Origin: Chytriomyces cf. hyalinus JEL632
Lineage: Eukaryota > Chytridiomycota > Chytridiomycetes > Chytridiales > Chytriomycetaceae
DNA length: 64,000 nucleotides
Assembly: GCA_025435555.1 (NCBI GenBank)
Contig: JAIWWG010000008.1
Span: 248,001 to 312,000, forward strand
Direction: 5' to 3'
A program made the translations under genes and the position numbers. Within the stretch, counting starts at the first letter, position 1; the number at the start of each line of letters is the position of its first letter. Below are positions 1-13,688 of the stretch, one piece after another. The notes below the pieces were generated by a model. The model was given only the letters and a program-made list of their open reading frames with translations. It ran no database searches and was not told the origin of the DNA.

Positions 1-27
1 AGTAAAGCTTTGATTTCGCTCGCGATT

Positions 28-1418
28 TCAAACGTGAAGCGCTTCCTTGCGACCCATTTTGCTCAGAACGTAGATGGATAAAACGCCTGTGATACTTGCT
101 GTACAAGCAGCGACGCCACCCACGAAGAAAGGTCGCCATCCAACACCTCTTAGCATCGATACTTTGGTGCCAAGACCAACCCCCGCCATTGCCGTTCCCA
201 AGAATATTTTTCCACCCAGCATATCCCCGATAAAGGTGTAGCTGTCTTTCCAGGCTGCTCGCACCCCATCGGATAAAGATGGATTTGAGGAAATGAACAA
301 GTCACCAAGGGTGCGAAGCGCGGCCACCCCAAGGAAACCCAACACAAATAAAGGAAAAAGAGGAGGTTTTTTCAAATTGCCCGAAATTGCGACTGTAGAC
401 TGACCGCGATCGAGCGATCGATGCAGCAGAGACAACAGAGGTACAGCAACAACGAGGAGCAGGTTCCGCGTAAGCTTCGTCACTGTAGCCATACCGAACG
501 CTCCTTCATCGTTTCCATAAGTATCTCTAAACGACATGGCTGCGCCCAAGACTTGCGAGGAGTCGTGGATTGCAACTCCTAAAAGCAGGCCAGCCTTGGT
601 GCTTGGAGATAACGATGAATCCTTGTCTTCATTGTCGTCGAAAAATAGGTAATGCGCCAGAAGTGGGTACAGAATCATTCCTGCAGCAAGAATGTGAGCA
701 AGCGTTTTGATTGAGAAACGCGTTTGAGTTTTGTACCTAACATGCCAAACACCACGACATTTGCCACCGCCACGGCAACATGTGTCTTCGCGGCCCCTAT
801 AGCAGGCCCAACAGTGGAAATGGCAGTGACACCGCAGATGGCAGTGCCGGCAGCCATCAAAACGGCAAAGTCTCGATGCAGGCCCAGGACATGAGCAGTA
901 CCCACGGCGGCCACAACAGTAGCAGCAATGGTCGGAACAACGACAGGCAGACACAGTGCGGCACTGGTGGCAACGGACGCGAGAGATAGCTTCGCACCCA
1001 CGCACACAACACCGAGACGCAGAAGCGTGGTTGATGCGAATGAAGGATCGAGTTTTAAACTGACTAGATTTGAGGGGCTACTTGAAGTTGCGTTATCTTT
1101 GGCTGTTGTATTGCTGGTATCGTTTCCAACAAGCGGCTGGTCAGCGGCAGGAGGAGCCGAGACAAAGGGAAAGCGCTCGTGCAGTGCACCAACAGCAACA
1201 CCAGCAATCACAGCAATTGGCACTGGAGACACGGTCCCGCCAAAGACTGTCGCAGATATCGTCGTTGCTAACCCAAGAACACCCACGCATGCCGCAGTGC
1301 CGGCCACCTTATCACGACTCACGCTGAGTAAGCGGGGCTTCGTATGGCGCCAAGCCCCTCCCGTGATGGAGATGGAGATGGCGTTGCGGCCCACGCATCG
1401 AATCCCAGTCCGAATCAT
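28..1418 (-). CDS. YeiH/UPF0324-family polytopic membrane protein (putative anion exporter)
   Basis: Two exons (1418-737 and 680-28) joined across a 56-bp GT-AG intron give 444 residues. Between the exons the frame reads ...VFGMLG/MILYPLLAH. The product is a multi-helix membrane protein. The stretch GTAICGVTAISTVGPAIGA resembles the glycine/alanine-rich core of the bacterial YeiH family (Pfam Cons_hypoth698), annotated as putative sulfate exporters; the substrate is not experimentally secure. The chosen ATG at 1418 is the first in frame; the frame stays open upstream with only non-ATG codons. The N-terminus is basic and lacks acidic residues for about 40 positions (MIRTGIRCVGRNAIS...), so mitochondrial targeting is possible. 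The family is mainly bacterial as far as I know, which makes a spliced fungal copy notable. The family call is fairly sure; function and location are inferred. Confidence 0.75.
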
Positions 1419-1761
1419 GTTATTTCGAAGCGCACGTTCGAATTTATGTTCAAGCAATCATTGTCAACCAGCCTAGTATCTGCACGTGAGTTGATGAACC
1501 ATCATGTGAACCCATCTGCCCAGTACAAACGCAGACTTTATTAATTCGTCCGGCACAGCTGAGTTTGCAAGCAACGCGGCTACTCAAATGGATTCTGAAT
1601 CGCATTTGCATTCATATGATCCGTCTCTTTTTGGACTTTTTTAAGTCTCTTTGCCTCCTTCTTTTCCTCGTCTTGCTTCTTGCGCTTCGCGTGTCTGTTC
1701 GATCCATCATGATGTCAAAACGCTGTCTGCAGCACAGCGACAAGCTCGTGAAACGAAGCAC
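1419..1761. other. Intergenic, nothing recognised
   Basis: This stretch lies between the start of the YeiH-like gene and the 3' end of cyclin H, both on the minus strand. Only short overlapping frames were seen, with no family resemblance and no RNA gene. It probably holds the cyclin H 3' UTR and the YeiH promoter. Confidence 0.5.
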
Positions 1762-2969
1762 TTACAACTTGCTGTCCGGCAAAAACTCGGGATTCAAACA
1801 TCCAGCCAGCTTCGAGTTGATTTCCTTCCTCTTCAAACTCACAAGCGAGTTTGCATCTTTCGCCATATCTTCAAACTCCTTCTGCGCTTTAATCGCGTCT
1901 GTCACTTGCCCCAGTTTCTCGTGCAGCCCAACTAACGTGTCCGTGTCGACCCAAGAAATTCGGAAGCTCAGGTATTGCTCGAAATCGGACCGCGCATTTT
2001 GACCCTGCTCGGTGGATGCAAGCAAAAAACATCCAAGGGCTATTTGGCTCCCCCAATGTGTCAATTGTAGGTCGGTGCACGTGGCGATTTGCGAGAGTTC
2101 ACGGGCGCGGGCGTAAATGCGGGCCAAAGAATTGAGGGCGGTTTTACGTTGGTCCAGCAGTGGGTATTTTGTTGCGTAAAACGTCTGCATAATAAATCAG
2201 AGAAAAGATGCTTTTGTAAGATGGACCAAAAAACTTGGCGCTTTGCTTGCAAAAACATTTCATGCGTGGGTTTTACCTGCAAGTCAAGAAATAATCCGTG
2301 CAAAGGCCAGTGCACGTGCTGAACTGTAAACGCGAATCCTACAGTGTCTGCCACAATCAGCTCCTTTTCCCAAACAGCCTCCTTTTCGGGCCTTGATGAT
2401 TGAGGGACTTTGAGTAAAAAATCGGACAGCGGAATATACGAATTTTCAGCTTTGGCAGCAAGGAAAATGCAGGTTATCAGAATAATGCGCGGGTCGTGGT
2501 TGAAGATGGATTGATGGAGGTAGAAGCGTTTGAATAGGGAGACAGATGTGGCCTGCGAAGCACCGCATGTTAAATGTTGACGCCACAGCGACCACCAATG
2601 TTCCACAACATACATGAACCGCTTCATCCAGTTTGAATGCTTTTATGTACACGGATATCTTTGTTTCGTACACTTTGCACACAAGAAGTTGATCTTGCAG
2701 CGACACAAAGGCAGTCTCATCTGGTTTTACGTAAGAAGGATCGGCAGCCTTCGGTCAGTACGAAGTTGAACGAGTTTAGCTGGTCTATTGAGGGCAAAAC
2801 CAGCAATGAAAGTCACCATTTCCTCGTCCATGGCTTCGAGCGCACCAGCCACGTTACTGCTGAACCTTGACACGCGCATTTCCATCAAAGCTTGTGCATC
2901 TGCGAATGGCTTGTTTGAGCACTGGGAGTGCAGCGGCTTTGGGGCTGAGGTTGAGGGGTCCAGTGTCAT
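1762..2969 (-). CDS. CCL1: Cyclin H (TFIIH/CAK subunit, Ccl1/Mcs2-like), possible frameshift near the start
   Basis: Three exons are read: about 2969-2614, 2552-2277 and 2184-1762. The introns are 61 and 92 bp. The cyclin box shows LLVCKVYETKISVYIKAF followed by SVSLFKRFYLHQS and IILITCIFLAAKAEN, the pattern of cyclin H. The tail resembles the C-terminal helix of that family (KRKEINSKLAGCLNPEFLP). Cyclin H activates the CDK7/Kin28 kinase, which phosphorylates RNA polymerase II. The N-terminal exon carries PAKLVQLRTDRR, expected just before the cyclin box, but the next conserved stretch (ADPSYVKPDE) lies in another frame. A one-base indel near 2748-2753 would join them. No intron with suitable phase fixes this, so either the sequence or the gene is broken there. 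The first 60 residues and the true start are uncertain. The gene is divergent from NUP98-96 with only 64 bp between start codons. Confidence 0.78.
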
Positions 2970-3033
2970 GCTTCAGCAAAATATTATCTTGCGTTTATTT
3001 TATTTACACTCCTGAAAAAAACTACGCAGATTC
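2970..3033. promoter_or_regulatory. Compact bidirectional promoter, cyclin H / NUP98-96
   Basis: Only 64 bp separate the proposed ATG of cyclin H (minus) from the ATG of the nucleoporin gene (plus). The stretch is A/T-rich. No binding site was recognised. If the cyclin H start is further downstream, the region is longer. Confidence 0.4.
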
Positions 3034-6000
3034 ATGTTTGGTGGATTTGGGGCAGCCAACAACAACAACGCTGGAGCCTTCGGACAACAGCCGCAGGGAC
3101 AGCAGCAGCAGCAAGGTGGTCTTTTTGGGGCCGCACCTGCGGCAGGCACTGGCGGATTCGGCGGTAAGTTGTTAATATTACATGTATTCATATATTTATA
3201 TGCATCGCAGGCTTCGGGGCGCAGCCACAGCAAAATGCATTCGGTCAACCACAGCAGCAACCTCAGCAAGGAGGCTTCGGCTGTGAGTGTCACCCTCACC
3301 ATCGTTGTCTGCAACTCACTTGACTTCTCCACAGCATTTGGTCTCAATACCAACACAGGCGCGACGTCACAATTTGGATCAGCTGCACGCCCTGCCTTTG
3401 GCCAGGCCCAAAGTGCTACAACTGCAGCTCCGTCAATGTTTGGACAACCCCAACAACAACAGACGTCTTTCGGGTTTGGTGGTATTTCGGCTTTCTCGCT
3501 TTTTTGTTTCAGCTCATGAATGCAGTTCAATGACCCATTTTGTTCAACAGCCCAACAGAACCAGCAGACGGGAGGCCTGTTCGGTGCTGCAGCGTCGAGC
3601 ACTCCTCAAAACGCATTCGGCGCAGCCCCTGCATCAAGTTTTGGTTTCGGAGCCCCTGCAGCAGGTGCCGCGAATGCAACTACTCCATCCTTTGGAGCTC
3701 CCGGACAAACAACTCCAACGAATAACTTTGGAACGGGAAATCCAGCGTATGCTGTCACGCAAGAAAGAGAGTCGAGCACTGGTCTCAACGCTGGAGCCGT
3801 CAGCAACTTCTTGGCTATTACGGCTATGCCGAATTACAAAAATTGGAGCTTTGAGGTACGACCTTTTGATTGGTGATAAATTTGTGTCATTCACGCTTGT
3901 CTTGTCACAGGAACTTCGAGTGCAAGATTACATGATGGGAAAAAAGTTTAGCAGCACAGCACCAGGTATGGGTGGTGCCTCTGGTGCATTCGGTGCCCCA
4001 GCAAACACTGGATTTGGTGCTGCGTCAAACACTGGATTTGGAGGATCCACACTCGGAGGAGGAGGGGGTTTATTTGGTTCGTCACAACCTGCGCAGCCAT
4101 CCACTGGGTTCGGGTTTGGGGCAGCAGCGGCTCCTTCCTCAACTGGTATGATATTGCTGTGCAAATTCTATTACAAATATGGTTCTGAAATTTCTTGCTG
4201 TAGGATTGTTTGGAGCTCCAGCGGCCGCAGCTCCATCTATGTTTGGAGCCGCAGCACCAACTGGCTTTGGAGCACCTGCTGCAGCATCAACTGGCTTCGG
4301 TGCAGCTTCAGCGGGGGGTTTTGGCCAACCAGCAACAGGAGGCGCCTTTTCATTCGGTGCAGCGGCTAATACTGCACCAAAAACCGGATTTGGATTTGGT
4401 GAGACCAGACTGTCTCGCGTGGGAATGATTTCAACTGACTGGAATTATAAATTTTGTTGACAGGATCTGCAGCAACGACTCCATCGGCTTTTGGTGCCGC
4501 TCCAACCACATCCGGATTTGGACAGGCTACCACAAATGCGTTTGGTCAACAGCAGCAAACAACTGGAGCATTTGGAGCAGCCGCACCGACTTCTGGTGGA
4601 CTATTTGGTGCCAAGTCGAATACAACTTCACCGTTTGGAGGAGGTGCAACTACTGGATTTGGTGCAACCCCAGGGGCGTTTGGAGCGCCTGCTCCAGCTG
4701 GTAAGAAAGATTCTGTTTACCCAACTCCTTTTCTAATCTCTTTACATCAGCTGGCGCGTTTGGACAGCAAGCAGCCACAACTGGGGGACTATTTGGTCAA
4801 AATCAATCTGCCGCTCAAACAAATCCGTTTGGAATGGGTGGTGGAACTACAACGCCCGCTGCGGGTGGTGGACTTTTTGGATCAACCGCACCTGCTTCAG
4901 GCGGTGGCTTTGGTTCGTCTTTGGGTGGCGGATTTGGCGCAACTCCCGCAAAGCCAGCGACTGGTAAGCGATACCTGTGCCGTCAGACATTATCGATGTG
5001 CTAATTCTGTTTACTTCTATTCGCGTCAGGTGGTTTGTTTGGGCAACCTGCAAATAACACAGGGGCGTTTGGTGGATTCGGCCAAACCGCAGCGCCAGCC
5101 ACAGGTGGCGGTCTGTTTGGAGGAGGTTCATCGTTTGGAGCAGCCGCAACTCCAGCACCCGCTGCAACTGGCGGTCTGTTCGGTGGTGGGTTTGGTCAGT
5201 CCACTCTTGGAAGTGGAGCTGGTGCGTTCTCTTTAGGTGGAAATCAACAGCAGCAGCAACCCCAACAGTCATCCATGTTTGGCGGAAGTGCCCTTGGTGG
5301 GGGTGGATTGTTTGGAGGGCAGAGTACAAACTCTTCCATGCCGTTTAATTCGCAGCAACAGCAACAACAGCAGCAACAACCTACAATGCAAGCATCTATC
5401 AACAAAAATCCTTATGGAAACAACCCTCTTTTTAGTTCATCAGCCACGAAGCCAAATACCAATGCATCCGCTTCACAATTGTCAGGGGGTGCTCCGGCGC
5501 TATTTCCAGCGACTGAAGAAAAGAAACAAGCGGTGCTTCCACACTATAAAATGACCCCAAAAAGCGCCAGTAAAATTAAACTTCGCGGCTTCACGCCTAG
5601 CCGGATTCCTGGTGACTTTTTCGGAGGAATTGGAGCAGGATCTGTTGACTCGAAAGGAGCTGCGGCCACTGGTGGGCTTCCTCAATCTGTTTTGGGAATG
5701 TTGAAGGATGAGTCAGGGGACGCTCTTGGAGGCGGTGCCATGTTCAAACCGCGGATCAAAAAGCTCGTGATTACTGAGGAATCCGAATCCAATGCGGAAA
5801 CAAATGGATCCATCATTGCCGCTCAAAACGGGACACCTGGTGGGGCCAATCGAAGTGTGCGATTCCTCGATGAAAGCCCAGCATTCAACGTCCCCGTTGT
5901 GGATGTGACGGCAGGTGTATCGGGATCTGCGACTCCTCGTGGTGGCAAAAGTCCAGCGGCAAGCAAAACACTTGCCTCTCCTGGAGTCAAGACCGGTACC

Positions 6001-9000
6001 CCATCGAAATCAAAACAGAGCATTTCGCGTTACAACAGTCCTGGAGCTACAGTTTACGAGACAGAGCCCAGTTACGAAGAACTGCTGCAAATGTCTGACA
6101 CAGAACTGACGCAAGTTGAAGGATATACTGTTAGTCTCCCAAACATTGGAAGAGTCAAGTTTCTTCAACCCGTTAATCTGCTGCAAGCGAGCCCAAGCGG
6201 CACCAGAGCTGGAATTCAGGACATCCCTGGCAATGTTGTCATTTTGAAGCACAAAGTGATTGAAGTGTACCCCGATGAAGGTGGTGTAAAACATCCTGTT
6301 GGAATGGGTGTCAATGTTCCGGCGGAGGTTTATTTGGAGCGATGCTGGCCTGTGGACAAGCGATCGGGAGAAATCATTACAGATGAAACAGATCCTCGAT
6401 TTGACCGGCATTTCAAGAAGCTGGAAGGTATCGAAGGGACGAAGCTTCTTGGCTACAACAAGACATCTGGAACGTGGAGGTTCAAAGTTGACCATTTCAG
6501 CAAGTACGCGCTGGACGACGATGAAGATGATGAAGAAGAAGCAACTGTTCAGACTGTTCCTGGGGCCAAGGCTGCAGATGCCTCTAAACGACCTGCTTTG
6601 GAAATCGAAGATGATATCGAGCTTGAAGAGGGAGAAAATCATGAGGAAGACGAGGAAGACGAAGATTTTGAGGATGAATCCATGTCTGTGGGAAACGACT
6701 CTTTTGCGTTCGTAAAGGCACGCAAAGGAGAGGTTCTGAAAACTAAAGGTGCTGCTGGCGATCTTCGCAAGTTTGTTGCTTTGAAACAGATGCAGCAAAA
6801 TAAGAGCCGCCTTGTAGTGGAACAGCAACAGCGACCCAAGAACCCAGCTCAGATTCTGGAAGATATCTTTTCCTCTTCTGAAGACGATAAAGATGCGGGG
6901 AGCGAAAGCTTTGAGGAAGAGGAGGAGGAAGACGAAGACGAGGAGGAGTCAGATTTTTCCGGAGAAGACGCGAATGGTGAAATCCTCGCTCAGTTCAGTG
7001 AAGAATCAGGTGGTTCATCGGATGGAGATGATGGCCTTTATGATTTGGAGCCTGCTCAGCAACAGTTTCTCGAAGAGCAAGTAGCCTCTCCAATGCGCCC
7101 TTTGCTCGGAACGCCAAAAGATGCGCGTCGAATCAGCGTGATGAGAGCAAGTTTGTTTCAAACCGGTGTTACAGGGTCGGCCGCAAAAACTGCCAAGTCT
7201 CCGTTTGAAGGACGCTCGACCAATGCGTTCAGTGCATCAAGTATTTCTCCATCAAAACGAGGTGTTGACTTATTGATGGAAGTGGATGCGAAAGAGGATC
7301 TGTCTATTCAGGGGAAACTGAATGTCATTGACGTGACGGCTGAGTTTCAAAGCAACAAAGTTGCAAAAACACAGCGTGACACGAATGTGAAAGCATCCCC
7401 GACCAAAGCGCCTGCTACCCGTTCGGAGGAGCATGTCGTTCCAGTCTCAATCGAAAAACCTTCTGTAGCGCACAAAAAAGCTATTCCTGTCAAAATTGAG
7501 GGTCAAGAGAAAAGTGAGAGTGTGCCCATGCCTGATCTGAGTGATAGTATCACTGCATCGCGAACAAATCATTGCATTGATGCAGGACTCTTTATGGGTC
7601 GTAGCTTTCGTGTGGGATGGGGGGCAGGAGGAAATCTTGCCATGTCAGGAAGGTGAGTTGCTCAAACCACCCCTATGGAAGTTCCATCTCTCAGATTTAT
7701 GCGTTGGGTGACGGGCTTTCCTTGTGGACCTTTGTCCTGCTTTCTTTTTTGAATTTACTCTACTCTCTCAACTTCCTTTTGAATTCCCTATTTCCGTTTT
7801 ATCGAATTGCTTGAAATAAACTGACCAAGTCTTTTCCTTTTGCATCGCTCCCGTCTAATCAACCAGAAGTTCCGACTGTGATTCACATTCACAAGTCCGC
7901 ATTGTTCGTGTTCACGCGTTTGACTGGGAGGTGAGTAAAATGCGGATGCTCAGTTAAGGATAAAAGTTAAAAGTCGCATATTTCATAGGCAGAGAAAGAT
8001 AAGCGTAAAAGAGAACTTCTTGCTGAGGCTGAGCGAAAACGTCATCTTGAAACTCTCGAATTGATTTTCGAGCACACAACGCTGCCTGCGACACAAGCCG
8101 ATGGTTTAAAGCAAGGCAATTTCGAACCGAATCGAATTGTCGTCGGAGATCTTTTCGAAGGATCCCGAAGCATGTTCCAAAACAACCCGACCGTTCCAGT
8201 CCCAATTTGCCCTCTTGGCGTGATTGACAGAAACTTTCGATTTACCGAACTTTTGAAAGTTGTTGAAAAGGATTTAACCACGTTTTCTCATGAGGAAGCA
8301 TCCGTTTGGCGGCTCGCATCTGCTTTATTTGACGAAATTGACTCAAGCGTCCATTTCGGCACTGGCACTAAATGCAGTAGTGCCAACCTTGCCCTTCGCA
8401 AGGAATTGGTATCCCAGTGGCTTCAAAAATCTATTTCATCCATCAAAAACCCTTCGTCTGCAAAAGAGTCGTCGCCTTATTGTGTTGCAAAAGAAGTGTA
8501 TGAACTTCTCACTGCCCGAAAGATCGCTGCCGCTGTTACTTGCGCGATTCGAGGCCGTGATTTCAGACTTGCGACTTGCGTGGGACAAATTGCTGGGCCG
8601 GGGGCGCATGTTGCAGTGGTAGGAAAAGATATTGGAAACTCTGTAAAAGTGGGCTCAGTTCTGAGTGGAAACGCTGGACCGGTCGGGCCTGGAAGTCCTT
8701 CGAGTGGACATGGTATCTTTGCGCGATCCAGCACGAGCGATTTGGTGTTGGACTATCTTGAATGGCAGATACAAGCTTGGACGAAAGATCCAGCAAGTAT
8801 GGCCAGCATTTCACCTGACTATATGAACGTGTGGAAATTGATGGCGGGTAACGTTGGTGCTTGGGATGCATCACTGATTGCAGCAGCTTCTCAAGACTCT
8901 TGGAGACAAGCGTTTGGGCTCTTTTTCTGGTACGCAAAAGGTGGTGGTCTTGGGTTGGAAGGAGCACTTGAAGAATATGACAATGCCTGGCGTCCTGCCG

Positions 9001-10294
9001 CCCGCCTTGACGCGAAACCGCCATTCCCAAAGTACCTTGCCGCCGCCAAGCAAAGTAATCAAAAGGACGGTGTTAAAGACGTTTGTTATAATCTCATGAA
9101 GCTGGCGACAAACTCGGAAACGGTTTTGGAAACTGTGTTGATTCCTGCGACGATGGGTTCAAACGTTCTGGATCATCGAATTTCTTGGCTATTGTGGTTG
9201 GTTTTGAGCCGTGCGAAGCGGTTGCGCGAGTTTTCTCAGCATGGTGGACTTGTTCGCGTCTTTGACGGCACCGTAAAAATGACAGACGCGAGTGATGAAG
9301 ACGTCGCAGATGAATCTGAGGCAAATGTGCTCACATCCATCCTCGTCAGTCAAACTGCAGATGCGTGCACGCTCTCTTTTTGCAGTTCTTTGCAAGCAAT
9401 TGGACTATGGCAATGGGCTGCGTTTGTTGCGTTGTTTTTGTCAACGCAAACCGGACGGGAAGCAGTTGTGCGCGATATCTTGGCTCGCTTCTACCCCATG
9501 GACGCTAAAGATGAAGAGAGTGAAGAGTGGCTGTTTCTCGTCGGAAAGCTGAGAATCCCACCTGTTTGGATTCATGAAGCAAAGGTTGGATTTACTTGAT
9601 TCATTGAAAAGCATCTAAGCAACGTTTCTAATTTATCTACTTTCAAGGCATTGGCCGCAAGATCCTCGGGAAATGTTGTTCAAGAAAGCATCAACTTGAT
9701 CTCTGCACACAAATACGTCCAGGCGCACCAGTTGATTGTGGCTCAAATTGCTGGATACGAATTGATAAACGCTCCCACAAATATCACAAAGCGTTTATTA
9801 TCGCTGCTGGAACCAAAAGCAAATGTCATTGACGACTGGAAAAACGGAGGCGGTTTCTTGCTCAAGTTCATCGAATGTCACGAGTCTGGCAAGACTCTTT
9901 CGCAGAAAAGCTCGACACTTTCAAAGGGTCAAGATCGTGAAGTGAATGCATGGATTGAAGAATGCTACACCGTGCTTTTGAGGGTTTCTGAGTTTGAAGA
10001 AAACACGGCTTGGATAACAAGCGACACACTTGGGAATCGCTTTTGCGAAGCAGCTTCCGTCGCTGTGAAGTCGCAGTGGCGTGTTTGTATCGCTGAAATT
10101 GCAGGTACGCTTGTTGAACTGTGTTTGCGGATGGAAAGGAGCTTTTCAGAATCGAAGAAGGTGAGCAATTTGTGGTTGAGCTGGTCTTGCCTTTCGTTTC
10201 AAAACCACTCACTACCTTTAACAAGATTCCAAATGACGTTCTGAAGAAGCTGCCTTTGACTGAAGATGTTCGTGCAAAATATGTGCTGGGTTGA
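3034..10294 (+). CDS. NUP98: Nucleoporin Nup98-Nup96 precursor (autoproteolytic)
   Basis: Thirteen exons encode 2,132 residues: 3034-3163, 3211-3282, 3335-3481, 3551-3855, 3911-4145, 4204-4398, 4464-4700, 4751-4963, 5030-7652, 7867-7930, 7989-9584, 9648-10160 and 10226-10294. The N-terminal third is FG/GLFG repeats forming the pore permeability barrier. A GLEBS-like segment in exons 4-5 (TQERESSTGLNAG, then ITAMPNYKNWSFEELR) should bind the mRNA-export factor Gle2/Rae1. The autoprotease domain ends in HFSKY near 6493-6507, the family's self-cleavage site between F and S. An acidic linker and a Nup96/Nup145C alpha-helical scaffold follow, closing with KLPLTEDVRAKYV. The cleaved halves would be a Nup98 and a Y-complex member. 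Seven of the eight introns in the FG part are phase 1. The protein is somewhat longer than known relatives (about 1,800). The call is very secure; the 214-bp intron 7653-7866 is the least certain boundary. Confidence 0.95.
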
Positions 10295-10758
10295 ATTATG
10301 GTTTATTGTGTGTGATGCTGGGTGCAAATAAAAGGGAGGCTTTCGACTATCAGGCAGAATGCGCGTTTCAAGTCAGCTGCTGAGATGGGTGGTATACAGC
10401 ACTTGAAACACGTCTTGGCAGGAGCAATTTTGAAGGAACGCGATCATTATTCAACTGGACCTGAATAGTCTTACAAACTGGTCAATCAGATGCTGATGCG
10501 CTTTACGGAAAACACCGCACGCGCATTATGCAAAAGGAGTTGGAACGAAGTCGATCTTGAGATGGAAATCCGCCGAACGTCCGCTCAATTATGGCGGGTA
10601 CGAGTTATCTGCGAGAATCATCACTGCATCGTCAGATGAATCATTTCTAAGAAGATGAAGATGCTCAGAGGAGAAGAGATGGAAGAATCGCGTTGGTGGA
10701 TGATGCTGTGGTGACCAGCAAGGTTGGCAGCCCATTTTAGTTTTAAACTGGACCAAAA
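10295..10758. other. Gap with possible decayed coding sequence
   Basis: No gene is supported here. The plus strand has several open stretches interrupted by stops (for example around 10361-10466 and 10478-10610) with protein-like composition. I could not link them to a family or splice them together. A polyadenylation-like AATAAA lies at about 10326-10331, just after the nucleoporin stop. Confidence 0.35.
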
Positions 10759-11994
<1,236 letters not shown>

Positions 11995-12195
11995 GTAGTA
12001 GTCTTCGAGTGGGGGTTATGACATCGGCAGATCCGACTGTGTTGATGCTCGGGTGTCGTTGTTTCGTTTTCTTCGCTTCCTTCGCATTTCCCGTTTGCCA
12101 GCAGTGCTCGTTTTATTATTCCGGCAGTAGTTGATGAGTGAATTTGCTTGTTCTGAACCATCAACGTGATCAAAAAAATTACTTCTTGAACACGC

Positions 12196-13359
12196 ATGAT
12201 CCATATTGAGATTGACCATCGCTTCAAAGGTAAGCACTGGACTTGAGACGAAACTCATCTGGGCATCTTGCCTGACACACACACACACACACTCTTTCGG
12301 CCTCCAACATACGCATGAACCAACCAACCAACCGGGCAACTCTACAACAACCAACAACGAACCTTGCCCGCAGTTATCCTTCTCGGCGATGCGAGCGTGG
12401 GCAAAACAAACATCATGACTCGGTTCACCAAAGACCAGTTCGACGAGTATTCAAAAGCCACGATCGGTGTGGACAGCGACTTCAAAATTCTGCAGATAGA
12501 CGGCAAAATTGTGCGGGTGAACATTTGGGACACTGCGGGTCAAGAGCGCTTCAGAGCCATCAATTCCGCGTGAGTTTTCTTTGTTTTTCGTCCTGTTGCG
12601 CCGCTGAGTTTTTTGTCCGGGCATGGCTTGAGTGTTCAACAAAAACTGTTCAATCGCAACAACAACCGCCCCCTTCTCAAATCCACCTCCTTTTTGCTCT
12701 TCACAGGTATTTCCGAGGAGCATCGGGCGTCCTTCTCGTGTATGACATCACCAGCAAAAACTCGTTCCTCAACATCAAGAACTGGCTCGCAGAAGCGCGG
12801 AAATACCACGATGAAGATTCAGACACCCGCGTGATGGTGATTGGCAACAAATCTGATCTGGGCGAAGGAGAAAAGTCGGCGCGAAAAGTTAAATACGAAG
12901 TGGGAAAGCAGTATGCAGGTAGCGATCTACCTTACACAAGCTGTGATACCGATGAGGACTCACTTGATGCTGACAACTTTTGTTCAGATGAGAACGGATT
13001 CATGTTTCTTGAAACGTCCGCGCTGAATTCCGACAACGTGGCAGCTGCATTTACGGCAATGTGTGAGGGTGAGTTGCGCGCACGGAAACCTTTCGAAACT
13101 GATTTCGAACAATTTCTCGTTAGAAATATATCAGCTAACAACGGAGCGAGAGAAGAAATGGGCAGAATTACACGCGTCTGATTCTCCGAACGAATCGTCA
13201 AAACCTTCTGCATCATCACAACAAGGAGCGCAGAATATCATTATTCGGGGTCCAGAAGAGGTATATTGAACGATAGTTGACGATTGGTGGTACGGATTTT
13301 TTCGATGCTTAATATTTGCATTCCCTTAGAAAACTGCTGCGAAGAGTGACTGCTGCTGA
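12196..13359 (+). CDS. Divergent Rab GTPase, tandem sister of Rab11
   Basis: Six exons (12196-12229, 12374-12569, 12707-12918, 12988-13068, 13124-13260, 13330-13359) encode 229 residues. The frame starts MIHIEIDHRFKVILLGD and has the P-loop GDASVGKT, switch II DTAGQERFRAINSA, GNKSDL, ETSALN and a C-terminal SDCC prenylation signal. The switch I region reads ATIGVDSDFKILQI where Rab11 has [14 protein letters not shown], so effector choice probably differs. The stretch EIYQLTTEREKKW matches the Rab11 position EIYRVVSNN. All five introns fall at the same codons and phases as the last five of the neighbouring Rab11 gene, pointing to tandem duplication. I cannot give it a standard Rab number. The first intron contains a (CA)n run near 12279-12293. 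Confidence 0.88.
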
Positions 13360-13688
13360 ATACAGTTACATTCACCAAAATGGCAGAGCCTAATGTAGTT
13401 CAACTCATAACACTGATGTGATAATAAATACTAGAAGCCAGCTACTTCACCAGCAAGTTTTTGGAAAACCTTTACCAAATGGCGCTTACACACCGCACTA
13501 CGAACCAGCCGTTTGACTTGCGTAATGGTGCGTCAGGCATCCAACCATGGAGTTTGCTGTTTGCAAGTGTTCGTTCAAAAAGCGAATCGTTATTTTTCCT
13601 TTTAATTGTTGCCATACTACGCTCCCCGTATGTGATTTTCGATGTTACTGGGCAAGAAAATAGAAAGAGAAAGAAAAGAGACGACATT
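13360..13688. other. 3'-to-3' intergenic region, nothing recognised
   Basis: This stretch separates the convergent Rab and TmcB-like genes. It holds AATAAA-like signals around 13422-13428 and no supported gene or RNA. Confidence 0.5.

Noticed and set aside
12279-12295. (CA)n and (GGTT)n runs as CRISPR-like or mobile-element repeats
   Set aside because: They are short simple-sequence repeats without spacers, target-site duplications or transposase remnants.
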